NCBI GenBank assembly: GCA_005406025.1
Contig: BGZK01000074.1
Coordinates: 124,001 to 188,000, forward strand
DNA length: 64,000 nucleotides
From: Eumeta japonica
Taxonomy: Eukaryota > Arthropoda > Insecta > Lepidoptera > Psychidae
Direction: 5' to 3'
Part shown: piece by piece, positions 23,985 to 34,011 of the stretch
How the letters are laid out: every line of letters starts with the position of its first letter
Position numbering within the stretch: the stretch's first letter is position 1
Program-made: the position numbers and the translations under genes
Notes under the pieces: generated by a model
What the model was told of the DNA's origin: nothing
Databases searched by the model: none
The model's input: the letters and a program-made list of their open reading frames with translations, nothing else

Positions 23985-24270
23985 TTGTCATCGATTATCC
24001 AGGCAATTGAGCCTTCACTCGCGGGGCGTAGACTGAACTCAATCATTTTTACGTTGATCAATCTTCCTGTCAATCAATCTACTCTCGGTCCCACTTTCGA
24101 TTCTGACACCGCTATCGGTGACGGTTCTGAGTTGTATGAAGCCAGAACGAATCCTTCTATCGAAATAGACTATATTACTCGAGGATAGTGTAGGTTTCTA
24201 TGAAAGAATTTATTGAGTCGGTTTACCTACTGCGTCAGTAAAACAGTACAAAAATGCGGACAAAGTCGGG
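23985..24270 (+). repeat. GATTCYGAT dispersed repeat, copy 2
   Basis: Contains 'CTCGGTCCCACTTTCGATTC', 'GACACCGCTATCGGTGACGG' and 'GAAGCCAGAACG', followed by 'GCGGACAAAGTCGGGAACAA' and AATGCTAG. This is the shared end of the family. Confidence 0.6.
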
Positions 24271-25494
24271 AACAAATGCTAGAAGATATAAAAAATACAA
24301 GCGTATCCGAATACAACGGTATATAAAAAAAATAAATGAATCGTATAATTGCTTTTCTAATTTTGCGGCGACAGACATATGAATATTGATTTTTTAAAAC
24401 ATACATAAAGAGCTCAACTCAAACAGTAATCTTCAATATAAAATCTCAACTCCTATTCGACCCTTTTATATGTTGGATGACCAAAAGCTCAGAAATATAC
24501 ATTTTCATTCATTGCAATAACTTTCTCAAAGTGGTTCTTCTACATAAACTTCCATTTTACTCCCTTTAGGGTTACAAATAATTCTGAAACATCTGTTTCT
24601 GTTTATTTGGCAAAACGAGTTCAATTCTCAATTTCCATGACTCCTTTATCTGATAAAGCAAATATGAACCGTCAACGGTCAGCACATGCTCAACGCGTGA
24701 ACAATTTATTCATAGTTTTATGATCTAATTTATGTTGAAGTTACAGTACTTTCATACAAGTTATACAAGTTTTCGTCTTTTCACCTTCTTGTGGGTGAAA
24801 TTTCACAAACCTATTATTAGTTGTTGGCTTCATTACAAAAGTAAGTCTTAGTGAAAGTTTAAATTTCTAGACCCACACTTTTCGCTTGTCAGTCAATTGA
24901 AGCAAATAAACAAATATCGTTGACGTATGTAAAAGTATGTCTGTATCTATGTTTGACATAAGCTAACGGCCGGACGGATTGTTATTGGGATTTGACCATT
25001 GGTCGCGGAATCGGTTTAGTTGTTATAGGTTATTCATTATTACAAAAATGTAAAATTATGTATATTTGGTTTTTATTGTAATACACTGGTGACTAGAAGG
25101 ATTGTAATAGGGACTAAAACCATTCAACGCGACAGAGTCGACATCGAAAACGTGATCATAATCACGATTAGAAGTGACAGAAAAATCGGCCGATATAAAA
25201 AATTAAATATTTTATTCTATGTTCTCGGTAGCAAAACCGGGATCACAGTTTAATAATAAAAAAATTGCTTAATTTAAATTTACTCTGAGCGAAGCGGGCC
25301 GGTGACTGCTAGTATGTACTAAAATTAATTATGAGTATACAAAATAAAGTAAATGTACCGGTAACGTTTAAAATTTTAAAACGACGCCATGAGGAGTTTC
25401 AAAGGGCAGGTTTAATTTTTGGGTAAATTTACTATTAAATAAAAATATAGAAACAGAGTTTATATATTTATCAAAAACATAAAAATCCGTCTAG

Positions 25495-25740
25495 GTGCGA
25501 GTCGGACTAGCGCATCAAGGGTTCCGTACCACCATAATATATATATTCTATAACGTAAAGCACTATATGTATTCTTTTTTTTTTTCCAAATTAATTACGC
25601 TATAATTTACTTAAAAAAAGTGTTTTCTGGCAATCAGTTCGATATATTTAATGTAAGCCGGTTTTTATTATTTGCTGTACAAGTACAGCAGTAAGGCCGA
25701 GTCGACTTTTACGACTCGATCGGGTGCTGAAACAATAAAA
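25495..25740 (+). mobile_element. GGGTTCCG-type repeat with palindromic tail
   Basis: 'GTGCGAGTCGGACTAGCGCA' and 'AAGGGTTCCGTACC', then at 25674-25735 the hairpins TGCTGTACAAGTACAGCA and GAGTCGACTTTTACGACTC. Non-LTR (RTE-like) 3' region typical of Lepidoptera. Confidence 0.5.
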
Positions 25741-26261
25741 TGTATATCGTATCAAATTAATTTTTAAGCTATTTTTTTAATTGTTAAACAAAGAAGTGCG
25801 TTTGCACAATAGGAGTTAAACTTATGAAATTTAAAAACGAAATCATAGACAAAAACCTTAATAGATTAAGAATACGTAACGACCCTTCATGGATATAATT
25901 CAACAATTACACTACACAAACGTAAGAAACGTAAATTATCACAAAATAAAAAAAATTAATATTAATTTACAACCCGTGGTAATTCAGCAGTTTTTATATG
26001 ATCTGACGCGTATATCTACAACGAGCGCATGCGCGACACTATTTTTTTCTATCACTATGTATCGTTGTGCATACGTTGCTCTCTGCTCTTGTTCTCATTC
26101 GCCCGTTACATCTTTCTTTTATTTTATGTAACGAAATGTGTCTAAACGTGACGCGTTCTTGAAATTTCACTCTCAATTCTCCTCCAATTATTGATTATTT
26201 TCGGAGCGAAATAAGAAGTTTCACTCCAAAGATTTACACATCGAAAAAATATAAAATTTCC

Positions 26262-26675
26262 GCCTAGAGTATTCAAAAGTAGTCATAGGTGAAATGTAAG
26301 TGTATATGTTCCACAATTTTATTTTTATTTATTTCTCGATTCATTATTTTTGATTTTTATATACAGATTTTCTAAAGGGAGAATGTGGCCCACTAAAGAG
26401 TGGTCGATCAACGTTGCCCAGCGACACTCACAACTCTGAGGAAGTCACTGGTGTAGTTATCGGCTTTTTACAAAGGAGCTTCAAAAAATGTTTGTTTGAT
26501 ATAACCAAATAGCATAATATCCCACCTAGAGCATGAAAATGTTACCGGAGGTGAAATAAAATTATTCATACTTAATCAATACATTAAAATTTATAAATTG
26601 AAAAGAAATGTATTTGTAATAACGAAATGGCATAGGATCCTGTCTAGACCATGAAAATGTTGCCAGTAGTGAAAT
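26262..26675 (+). repeat. Three scattered copies of a ~35-bp word
   Basis: CGCCTAGAGTATTCAAAAG..AGGTGAAAT (26262), CACCTAGAGCATGAAAATG..GGTGAAAT (about 26522) and TGTCTAGACCATGAAAATG..GTGAAAT (about 26640). A jockey tail lies between the first two. Meaning unclear. Confidence 0.4.
26385..26480 (-). mobile_element. Jockey-type 3' tail fragment
   Basis: Plus-strand words 'GGCCCACTAAAGAGTGGTCG', 'CACTCACAACTCTGAGGAAG' and 'GTAGTTATCGGCTTTTTA' correspond to the jockey tail consensus (CCACCTGATGGTAAGTGGTC, CGCAACTCCAGAGG, GTTGCCGGCCTTTT). Diverged. Confidence 0.55.
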
Positions 26676-27002
26676 CGTTGTATTTAGAAGTCGATATACA
26701 TAAATTTCTATTTGAAAGCGGTGTGTGGTGGCTTTAACGATGCATTAGTTAAGCCAATCCGGGGAGAGTTAGCGGCGGCCCCGTTATCCGGCCATATGCA
26801 AATACGGTTAAGATAGTCCTATAGCTGTTACACGACACTGCTCGGCCGTTTCATCAGCGTTAGCACGTAACGTCCATTACTGATGATAATCTCATCTAAT
26901 CTAAGCCTTAATTCATGAACCTAATACAATCCGCTCTAGGAGTGTAAACGATGTGCCTACACTTATTTTTTATACAACACCTATATGTATAGATATTACG
27001 TG

Positions 27003-27730
27003 AATATGACTAGCTTTCGCTCGCAGCTCCACCTGCGTGGACGTAGAATGCATTCTTTCATGTCGCACATCGAACGACCACGCTTTCTATCAGTACTCCT
27101 AATCTACTTTTAATTTCAATTTCGACCTTGTTCTCGATTATTATTTTAGTCTGCTATCGATTTCGATCTTAGCTCTATTCTCGATTTCGATTCCTTATGA
27201 TCTCGACTCTCGATTTCGATCTTAGCTCTATTGTCGATTTCGATTTCTTATGGTTTTGAGTCTCAATTTCGATCTTAGCTCTATTCTCGATTTCGATTCC
27301 TTATGGTCTCGACTCTCGATTTCGATCTTAGCTCTATTCTCGATTTCTATTCCATAAGGTCTCGACTCTCGATTTCGATCTTAGCTCTATTTTCTATTTC
27401 GATCTCTTCTGCTCTCGATTCCCGATTCTCCTCCCCGTCCCGCCTGCGATTTCGATTGCGCTACTGACGACGTTTCCGATTTTAAAATTTACGATGTACT
27501 ACTAGAGGATAATGGATTTTTTTATGAATGAAGAAAATTATGATAAAGAGAATTTTTAGAATCTGTAATAATATAAAGATGTTAATCAAGTCAAGGCAAA
27601 ATGTTAACAGTCTATTTTACTTAGGGAGCTTCTTTTAGTGAGGATTTTTTTTAAATCCGTCAAAAAGTTTGGTCCAATAATACAAACACGCAGACAAAAT
27701 CGGATACAAACGCTAGTCTCCTTTCAAAAC
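27003..27730 (+). repeat. GATTCYGAT dispersed repeat, copy 3 (expanded)
   Basis: Head 'CTTTCGCTCGCAGCTCCACC' and GCGTGGACGTAG, core with a 53-bp minisatellite, then 'CCCCGTCCCGCCTGCGATTT' and tail 'CGCAGACAAAATCGGATACA' AACGCTAG. The longest copy because of the internal expansion. Confidence 0.65.
27158..27422 (+). repeat. 53-bp minisatellite, five units
   Basis: Tandem units begin at 27158, 27211, 27264, 27317 and 27370, exactly 53 bases apart, each starting CGATTTCGATCTTAGCTCTA (the third has CAATTTCG). The unit itself contains two CGATTTCGAT words. Units differ by a few substitutions. Confidence 0.9.
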
Positions 27731-28084
27731 TCTTCCCATTCGCGCGTAGAACATATTGCCAGCTTCATAGTCATCGGCTTAGGCACGAAAAGGATACAAA
27801 TGAAATACGCTCATTGAAAATAGTTAGTCTCTATGCATAATTTAATTACAACTTATTCTTTTCAGATGTTAATTGGGGCAAACAAACAGACAGACACTTT
27901 ACCGGCAGAAAGCCTGAATAAAAGTTAAAAAACAATAAATATATTATAGATTAAGTATGTCATGGAATATTTATTTGTGAAATAAATTTACAAAACTCTC
28001 GTATGTACAGTTTCATATATTAGTACGGATAAATAACTAAAAAGTATACTATTTATTATTTCTGAAACTAATCTCTTTCTATTA

Positions 28085-28435
28085 AAATTTTGATTTAAAT
28101 CTGTTTATCCATTTCAAAGGTTAATCCAAACAAACAAACAGACAAACTTTTACTGAAATCATATATAGTTTATTATTTTCGCAATTCAATGTTCCTATTG
28201 TCTATCAATTTCCACCAAGATCGTTCTCATCTGGCCTTTCTTCATTTATAAAATTTGAGAACGATTAGACTGATTAGAAAGGTTAGAAGTCACCCAACAG
28301 AACGACAGACATGAATTTAAAAAATGATAGAATCGAGGTCAATTAGTCAAAACCGAATATTTATGACAAAATTTGATATAAAAAAATGAATGTACAGACA
28401 GACGCAAGAGATTTATATAATAGTATAGATGTCAC
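28085..28435 (+). mobile_element. Tail-like repeats with CAAACAAACAGACA words
   Basis: 'CAAACAAACAAACAGACAAA' at about 28128, then 28300-28435 with 'AAAAATGATAGAATCGAGGT', 'CAATTAGTCAAAAC' and 'TTATATAATAGTATAGATG'. These match the flank shared by the inverted pair at 8100-8220 and 10200-10300. Confidence 0.5.
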
Positions 28436-29409
28436 TGGACTATATGAATAGCACTGGACGTATGTTCGGTTATGACTCGAACTGCTGTTACATGTGAAAC
28501 TACATGTGAGGAGGGACTTCATGTATAAAAATGAAATAGGCCGTTGTAAGAAGGGATTTTATATATAGAGACGAAATGACTGCCTGTATGTTTCTTTGCT
28601 TTCTTTTTACCTAAAAGTAGTGAATTAAATAAAACTTTTTTTGTATATAGACGAATTGTAACAGTGGTTAAAAATAACTTATAAAAGTTGTCTTTTACTT
28701 TCATTGTGTTATTTTATACAAAAATTGCTGGAAAAATCAGACTCAAATGGACTCTCAGAATAAAAAAATTGAGTGATCGCTGGTTAAAATTTAAGCTGTA
28801 TAAACAATATTTAAGATGCATAATTAAAATTCATTTCAATTAAATAACATTGCTTTGGTGTCAGAATAATCAAACAAAATTTCGAACTTAATAATTAAGT
28901 CCCTAATCAAATAAAGAAAGAATTTTTACTCACAATATTGTACTAAATAGTGATGTTGACATTATGTGTATACTGGATATAGATTCAAAAAGGAAATAAC
29001 TGTTATTTAAACATTAACCTGGGGTAACATTATTCACTTGTACTGTAGGACACATGTTAGTCAGCCTCACAGTTATAATGTTTCTATAAAATGTACGTAG
29101 GTACATTGTGGGGCCATATGTATACATATATGTTGCAAATCTATTCCAAAAAGCGCCCTTGAACATCACTACCCGTCGAGATACCGTAGTGGGAAGCTCT
29201 CGCAAGCAGTATAGAGATCAAAGCTACATTTGAATGTTAAATTCGTTGTGGCCCTCCCGAGAAGGGATTGTTGACATTTGCCGGAGAATCTGAGGGCTAA
29301 CTACCTTTGGACTTTTTAAGATCGAATTGAGTTCGGTTCGTTTCGTTATTGAAGTATAAAATTTCGGATAGTGTATTTTCCCTTATCTGAGTGCAGGGTA
29401 GACAATGTT

Positions 29410-30165
29410 TTTAACTTCCCGCTAAGAAAATTGAAAATTTTCTAAACTTTTCGGGAAGTTATTGGTTTCACCCCATTTTGCAAAAAATGAGTTCTCTTCA
29501 GATCTCGACGTTCTGAGGGTCTAGGAAGCTTCCCTGATCATCCCTGAGATGATGTCCGTATGTCTGTGTGGATGTGTGTGTGTGTGTATGTGTATGTGTG
29601 GATGTTGTAAACCTCTTATAACTTTTAAACGGCTTGACCGAATCGAGCCCACTAAACGGCGTTCCAAAGAGTTTCACCAAACTTAGATTTCCTGGAAGTT
29701 AGGGTTGATTTGGACTAGTAGATTTTGAGAAATTTTCAAAAAACTAAGAAAAAACTCTTTTTTAAAAGTGGTTTTTTCAAAATAATTTTAAAATAGCTTG
29801 ACCTATCAATTCCAAAATCTCTCTTAATAGCTTTTAACCTATTAAAAACACGTCGATTGCCGCAAACCGGGTCAAAATCAGTTGATTCGTTTATGAAAAA
29901 TCGTTGTCAAAAGAAATCGAAAAAAAAAATGTTTTTTTTGGAATAACTACGAAACGGCTTGACTGATCGATTTCAAATTCTAACCAGCTGTTGAACCTGT
30001 AAAAACACGTCGATTGCTGCAAACCGGGTCAAAATCGGTTTATTCGTTTGCGAGAAATCGTTGTCGAAAGAAATCGAAACAAACCGTTTTATTACTCAAA
30101 AAATCGCGTCAAATCCCATATATTTTCGAGTGTTTTGAACTCGAAAATAGCGGGAAGTTTCAAGG
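29410..30165. mobile_element. Repeat with CTTCCCGCT terminal inverted repeats, copy 1
   Basis: Starts ACTTCCCGCT and ends AGCGGGAAGT, with AT-rich non-coding interior. Inside is a (TG)n microsatellite (about 29572-29605) and a 154-base direct repeat: 'AAAACACGTCGATTGC' followed by 'GCAAACCGGGTCAAAATC' occurs at about 29848 and 30002. Related sequence lies at 50430-51150 and 55900-56300. Probably a non-autonomous DNA element. Confidence 0.65.
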
Positions 30166-30169
30166 TTGA

Positions 30170-31200
30170 CCTACAGGGTTAACCTATTTTTTGTCTGGCA
30201 GTGTGAATATTTAGAAGTAGATTTTGACTTACTGATGTATTAAGCTCACACATTGTACATGTAAATCCGATATCAATATAATAATATTTTAAACACCCAA
30301 CTCGTGCTATGACGAAGCAAACAAATTAACCATAAGCAACCAATTGCCCAAAATGTTTATTATTTTCAATTTCGAGATTTATATGCAAGTTCAATTTATT
30401 GCATCGGGTATTAATTACTTCAATGCCATCAATGCATACCATCTCACAACCTTTTCATTTCAGATTGAGGAGTTAAGGAATTTTATAGCTTCAGTTTTTC
30501 CACGTTGACCCCGGAACGGAATGAGAGTTGCTGACGATCATTGTGACCAATGAGGTGACAAAATCTGAAATACATGAGTTCTTCAAGACGTACAGCTTCA
30601 TTTTGCTTCAAGCTAAAATTTTTAACCAATTCGATTGCGGTCAGAACCTCCTAATTTCAAGAAGAAATTCCTGAGCCGCCATCACGTTTACTTTGAGAGA
30701 AAATATTTAATTTTAACCACAACTTGAGCTCGCAGTCGTTGTTCTTTTTTCTAGAGGGAACTCTTTCAAAGTTAATAACATTGATTACATGTAGACGCGT
30801 CTGAAAACTTTGTCGTGAAATTAATAAAGAAAATATTATCCACAACAACATTTTGTGATTTTGTGAAATGCTTAGCATTTAGCTGTTCACTATCACAGAG
30901 TTTCTTATTATTTGGTACATTTATAAATATTCAACTAGTATCTTTGAATCCGAGCGAAGGCCCTAAGACCCTGACAGATTTTTTAAGATAATCTTAAGCA
31001 AAATTGGAAAAGGGTTAAAATTGAATACAGTAAAATACAAATTGAGAACAGTTCATTATTACATTTAGATAGAATTGAGTTGGTTTCTGATTTGCAACGA
31101 AGATTTGTTCTGAAAGCTATCCGGTTCTAGAAGCTTCAAAGAATGCAAATCGTTTCATTACGCCTAAGAGAATAAATAACTTTTGACATGAATTCGTCTA
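30170..31200. other. Intergenic upstream of the H2B region
   Basis: AT-rich, no gene or repeat recognised. Confidence 0.45.
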
Positions 31201-31202
31201 TG

Positions 31203-31432
31203 TTTTATTTTGTAATAGAGGTTCTTTCCTGAACACAGTAGCTTATGCACCAACGCCATCAATCGGTCCATAAGCGAACGAAGTCGGTAAGTACAGACAT
31301 ATGTTTTTTTTTGTTTATGATAGGGATCTTTTCGTGAACAAAAGCTTATGTGAACAAAAGTTAACGTGACGTTACGCCAACAGATGCGGTAACGTCATCT
31401 GTTGGCGCATAAGTTAACGGAGTCAGTAAGTA
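31203..31432 (+). repeat. Imperfect direct duplication upstream of H2B, with internal hairpin
   Basis: Two related units, about 31203-31294 and 31304-31432, share a T-rich start, a 'TTC..GTGAACA', 'AGCTTATG' and end in 'GTCGGTAAGTA'/'GTCAGTAAGTA'. The second unit has gained a 12-bp perfect inverted repeat (arms 31375-31386 and 31396-31407, 9-base loop). It lies about 460 bases before the H2B ATG. It could be a promoter-proximal duplication or two mobile fragments. Confidence 0.6.
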
Positions 31433-31696
31433 TTACATCTACTATATCGACAATTCGATAGCGCCTGGGCTTGGTTTAAAACGACATTTTTAAATATTTC
31501 TACATATTTTGAAAATGTGTATATGCAAGGATTTGAATTATTTATATATGCAATTATGCCCCAACGTTGGCGAAGGGGCAAGGGAGAGGAGTCGCGTTTG
31601 ATGTAACGCCGCCGACCGACACCTCCCTCCCTCCAGCCGCATTAACCGTCAAAACGGACGGTTAAACGGTTAAATTGTTCAAAATGGAGGTATGCG

Positions 31697-31701
31697 ATTG
31701 G
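31697..31701 (-). promoter_or_regulatory. Inverted CCAAT box upstream of H2B
   Basis: ATTGG on the plus strand, which is CCAAT on the minus strand, lies 188-192 bases before the H2B ATG inside a locally GC-richer stretch. I see no TATA box between here and the start codon. CCAAT boxes are common in histone promoters. The TATA-less arrangement fits a constitutive rather than S-phase cluster gene, but that is inference. Confidence 0.4.
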
Positions 31702-31837
31702 TCGACGGTAAACGCGTAGCTCATTTAACAATTGCCCGACGCGACTCGCCGTCGCCGTAACTACCGATTTCGGGGGTAACTCTCTCGCCAGTCCGCTTGT
31801 TCTGCTTACTCGTTAGCGTGTTGTGTGCTGCGTAACG

Positions 31838-31854
31838 CGTTGTTGTTGTTGTTA
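31838..31854 (+). repeat. (GTT)n run in the H2B 5' UTR
   Basis: Short trinucleotide run of about five GTT units, roughly 35-50 bases before the H2B ATG, so probably in the 5' UTR. It is a polymorphism-prone microsatellite with no evident regulatory role. Confidence 0.6.
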
Positions 31855-31888
31855 AGTGTTTCTAGTAGTTAGTCTCTGTACTGTCATC

Positions 31889-32263
31889 ATGCCGCCTAAG
31901 ACTAGTGGAAAGGCCGCGAAAAAGTCTGGTAAGGCTCAGAAGAACATCTCCAAATCTGACAAGAAAAAGAAGAAGCACAAGAGGAAGGAGAGTTACGCCA
32001 TCTACATCTACAAGGTGCTCAAGCAGGTCCATCCGCACACCGGTATATCTAGCAAGGCTATGTCGATCATGAACTCCTTCGTGAACGACATATTCAAGCG
32101 TATAGCCGCCGAAGCGTCTCGCCTCGCGCACTACAATAAACGTTCGACGATAAAATCGAGGGAGGTGCACACCTCTGTCCGTCTGCTGCTGCCCGGCGAG
32201 TTGGCGAAGCACGCCGTCAGCGAAGGTACGAAGGCTGTGACCAAGTACACCAGCTCTAAGTAA
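31889..32263 (+). CDS. His2B: Histone H2B, orphan polyadenylated-type gene, divergent sequence
   Basis: Core histone that pairs with H2A and wraps nuclear DNA in the nucleosome. The frame encodes 124 residues without introns, one more than the usual 123 of insect H2B. In order it shows a lysine-rich N-terminal tail (about residues 1-33), the histone fold from [15 protein letters not shown] through the NSFVNDIF helix, and the conserved C-terminal helix ending AVTKYTSSK. The acidic-patch glutamates are present (E104 in LLPGEL, E112 in SEGTK). Compared with the insect H2B I know, residues differ at several otherwise near-invariant places: H50 where HPDTG has Asp, K70 where IFERIA has Glu, K89 and V92/H93 where TSREIQT is usual. 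The start was chosen at the ATG giving the canonical [12 protein letters not shown]; an in-frame ATG 33 bases upstream would add an untypical hydrophobic extension. No other histone genes lie nearby, so it is an orphan outside a histone cluster. Identity as H2B is certain; functional specialisation is inference. Confidence 0.97.
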   Translation: MPPKTSGKAAKKSGKAQKNISKSDKKKKKHKRKESYAIYIYKVLKQVHPHTGISSKAMSIMNSFVNDIFKRIAAEASRLAHYNKRSTIKSREVHTSVRLLLPGELAKHAVSEGTKAVTKYTSSK

Positions 32264-32340
32264 GCGTGAGCGCGCGCCGCTCGCCGAGGTTACGTGCCGC
32301 CGCTGTTCGCTGCGACACATCAGACAGTCGGTCAAACAAA

Positions 32341-32361
32341 CAAACGGCCCTTTTGGTACTT
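32341..32361 (+). promoter_or_regulatory. Eroded histone 3' stem-loop
   Basis: About 80 bases after the H2B stop codon there is an A/C-rich lead (CAAACAAAC) followed by GGCCCTTTT, which looks like the 5' flank, 5' arm and loop of the conserved histone mRNA stem-loop. The 3' arm, expected to be AGGGCC-like, instead reads GGTACTT, so only a few pairs of the stem can form. If real, this is a relic of the SLBP-dependent 3' end, with processing now passed to the poly(A) signal downstream. Confidence 0.45.
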
Positions 32362-32432
32362 GTACTTGGTACATTTTTTTTATATTTCATACTATTCGTA
32401 TCATCGACATGTGTTTATAAAACTCAGTTCGA

Positions 32433-32438
32433 AATAAA
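32433..32438 (+). terminator. AATAAA polyadenylation signal of H2B
   Basis: Canonical AATAAA 170 bases after the H2B stop codon. A T-rich stretch follows shortly after. Together with the defective stem-loop it suggests that this H2B mRNA is polyadenylated, as for replication-independent histone genes. Confidence 0.65.
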
Positions 32439-32459
32439 GTCAGTTTGAAAAATTAAATC

Positions 32460-33879
32460 GTATTTTCTTCCAATTGCCCCTCTATCCATTTATAAGTATT
32501 TACGTAAAACTTAGAACTGAATCTAGAATAACCCAACTAAGATTTTTATTATAAGTGATTCTATTTCGACAAATTCAGTGTATATTTATGTAATAAATGA
32601 TTCTTTACGATTAATGTTAATTCGCTTTCAAATTTGTTCTTAAAGTCGTTTTTTCTCCCTTTATCAGCATTAACATTTAAGTTACCAAAAAATTATATTT
32701 TATAAGTTACTTTTCTACCATCAATTAGAGTAGTAGACATCCAAAAAACATCGTCCAACTCGTATTTATACAAAAGGATTACAGTCCTCCGCTGACCCAC
32801 TGCCTGCGTGTAACTTAACGTGTTGTTAAAGACCTGGTGAACCTTCACCGACATCTGAGTGCCATGGTGAAGTTCTATTTCATCGTTCGATTTAGTGGTC
32901 CTTTAATATTGCATGCTTCAATGCAGCTGTGGCACAAACATCACAAATTAAAGACATGGGGCACGGTAATATTAAAACGCTATTTATTAATATTATAATT
33001 AATTCATATCAGTTTATTTACAGTTATATTAGAACTTATAACCAACATATCTATAATAATAATACTAAAAAAAATGGAAAAACCGGAGTCCATCTCCAAT
33101 TAAACTTCAGCCGAGCACATGACGTTGCCTACTCACGGTCCGCAACGTGCTGGTTAAATTTCCACTGTAGTATGAAAGCTTTTAATTTATTATGGGCCTA
33201 CAGTTTCACTTGTTACTATGTAGTAATTTTTATATTAACAATTACTAACAATAAATAATAAAACGTCTAATAAGCACCAAAAATATAGATATTGTCTTTA
33301 TAATACTTTTAAATTGTTCCTTCAGCACCAGTGCCTTCGCAAAACTCTAATCCAGTATCCAAGGCGTCCAAATTAAGTTCTAAACTTTCTTTTGGTATAA
33401 TTAGTTTGTATTTAAGATTTACAAAATCACAAGAATTCCGACATAAGCAGTTACTTAAGAATATCTGCAGTAGTTCCACAAACAGCGTATACGCAGCTTA
33501 TCGATAAATCAAAAGCGTTTATTCAAACTCTTCCTTTAAAATGTAAATCATCTGGAGCATTATGCGCTTGGTTCCTATTGCATACTCTTCTTTAAAGATT
33601 TTAGTGACTCCGACTGCTTTAAGTTTAATAACGTCTGTTTAATAATTTCTTAAATAGGATTTAAGATTTAATTTGCATAGAATAAGAAATATACTCAACT
33701 TTAAATATATAAGAACCCAAAAAATATCCATCACGATGGGCTTAAAATGGAAACCCGTCAATCCAAAATGAAAGGATTGTGAGAAAGGACTTCCTACCAG
33801 AGCGGTGATTAAAAATTGGTCCTCATTATTAACATAGCATTAATAGCACAATATAACGTTATAGGTATACTTACATGAC
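32460..33879. other. Intergenic downstream of H2B
   Basis: AT-rich; a 109-codon frame at 32929-33258 is Asn/Ile/Tyr-rich and looks fortuitous. No second histone gene. Confidence 0.5.
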
Positions 33880-34009
33880 GAACACTTTTTTATAGGGTTT
33901 ATAAAGGGCAAACGAGCATGAGGGTCATCGGACAGTAGATGGTCACCGCCGTTCACGGACACCCGCAATTCCAGAGTCGCCTGTACGTGGCCGGCCTTTC
34001 GAATAGGAA
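33880..34009 (-). mobile_element. Jockey/CR1-type non-LTR 3' tail, part 1 (left of the nested mariner)
   Basis: Minus-oriented 3' end of a jockey-like LINE: 'AAACGAGCATGAGGGTCAT', 'GGTCACCGCCGTTCACGGAC', 'CCGCAATTCCAGAG' and 'GTACGTGGCCGGCCTTT' are the typical lepidopteran 3' UTR words. It runs up to the TA at 34010 where the mariner is inserted and resumes at 35274. Confidence 0.8.
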
Positions 34010-34011
34010 TA

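Noticed and set aside
27115..27440. CRISPR-like array
   Set aside because: Units are contiguous 53-base tandem repeats without unique spacers, in an animal genome.
29498..29680. Frame with a His-Thr repeat (HTHTHTHT)
   Set aside because: Translation of the TG microsatellite inside a non-coding repeat.
31862..32374. 170-codon open frame on the minus strand over H2B
   Set aside because: Antisense shadow of the histone coding sequence; the plus-strand frame is the conserved one.
32929..33258. 109-codon frame downstream of H2B as a second gene
   Set aside because: Asn/Tyr/Ile-rich low-complexity translation, no homology; probably fortuitous.
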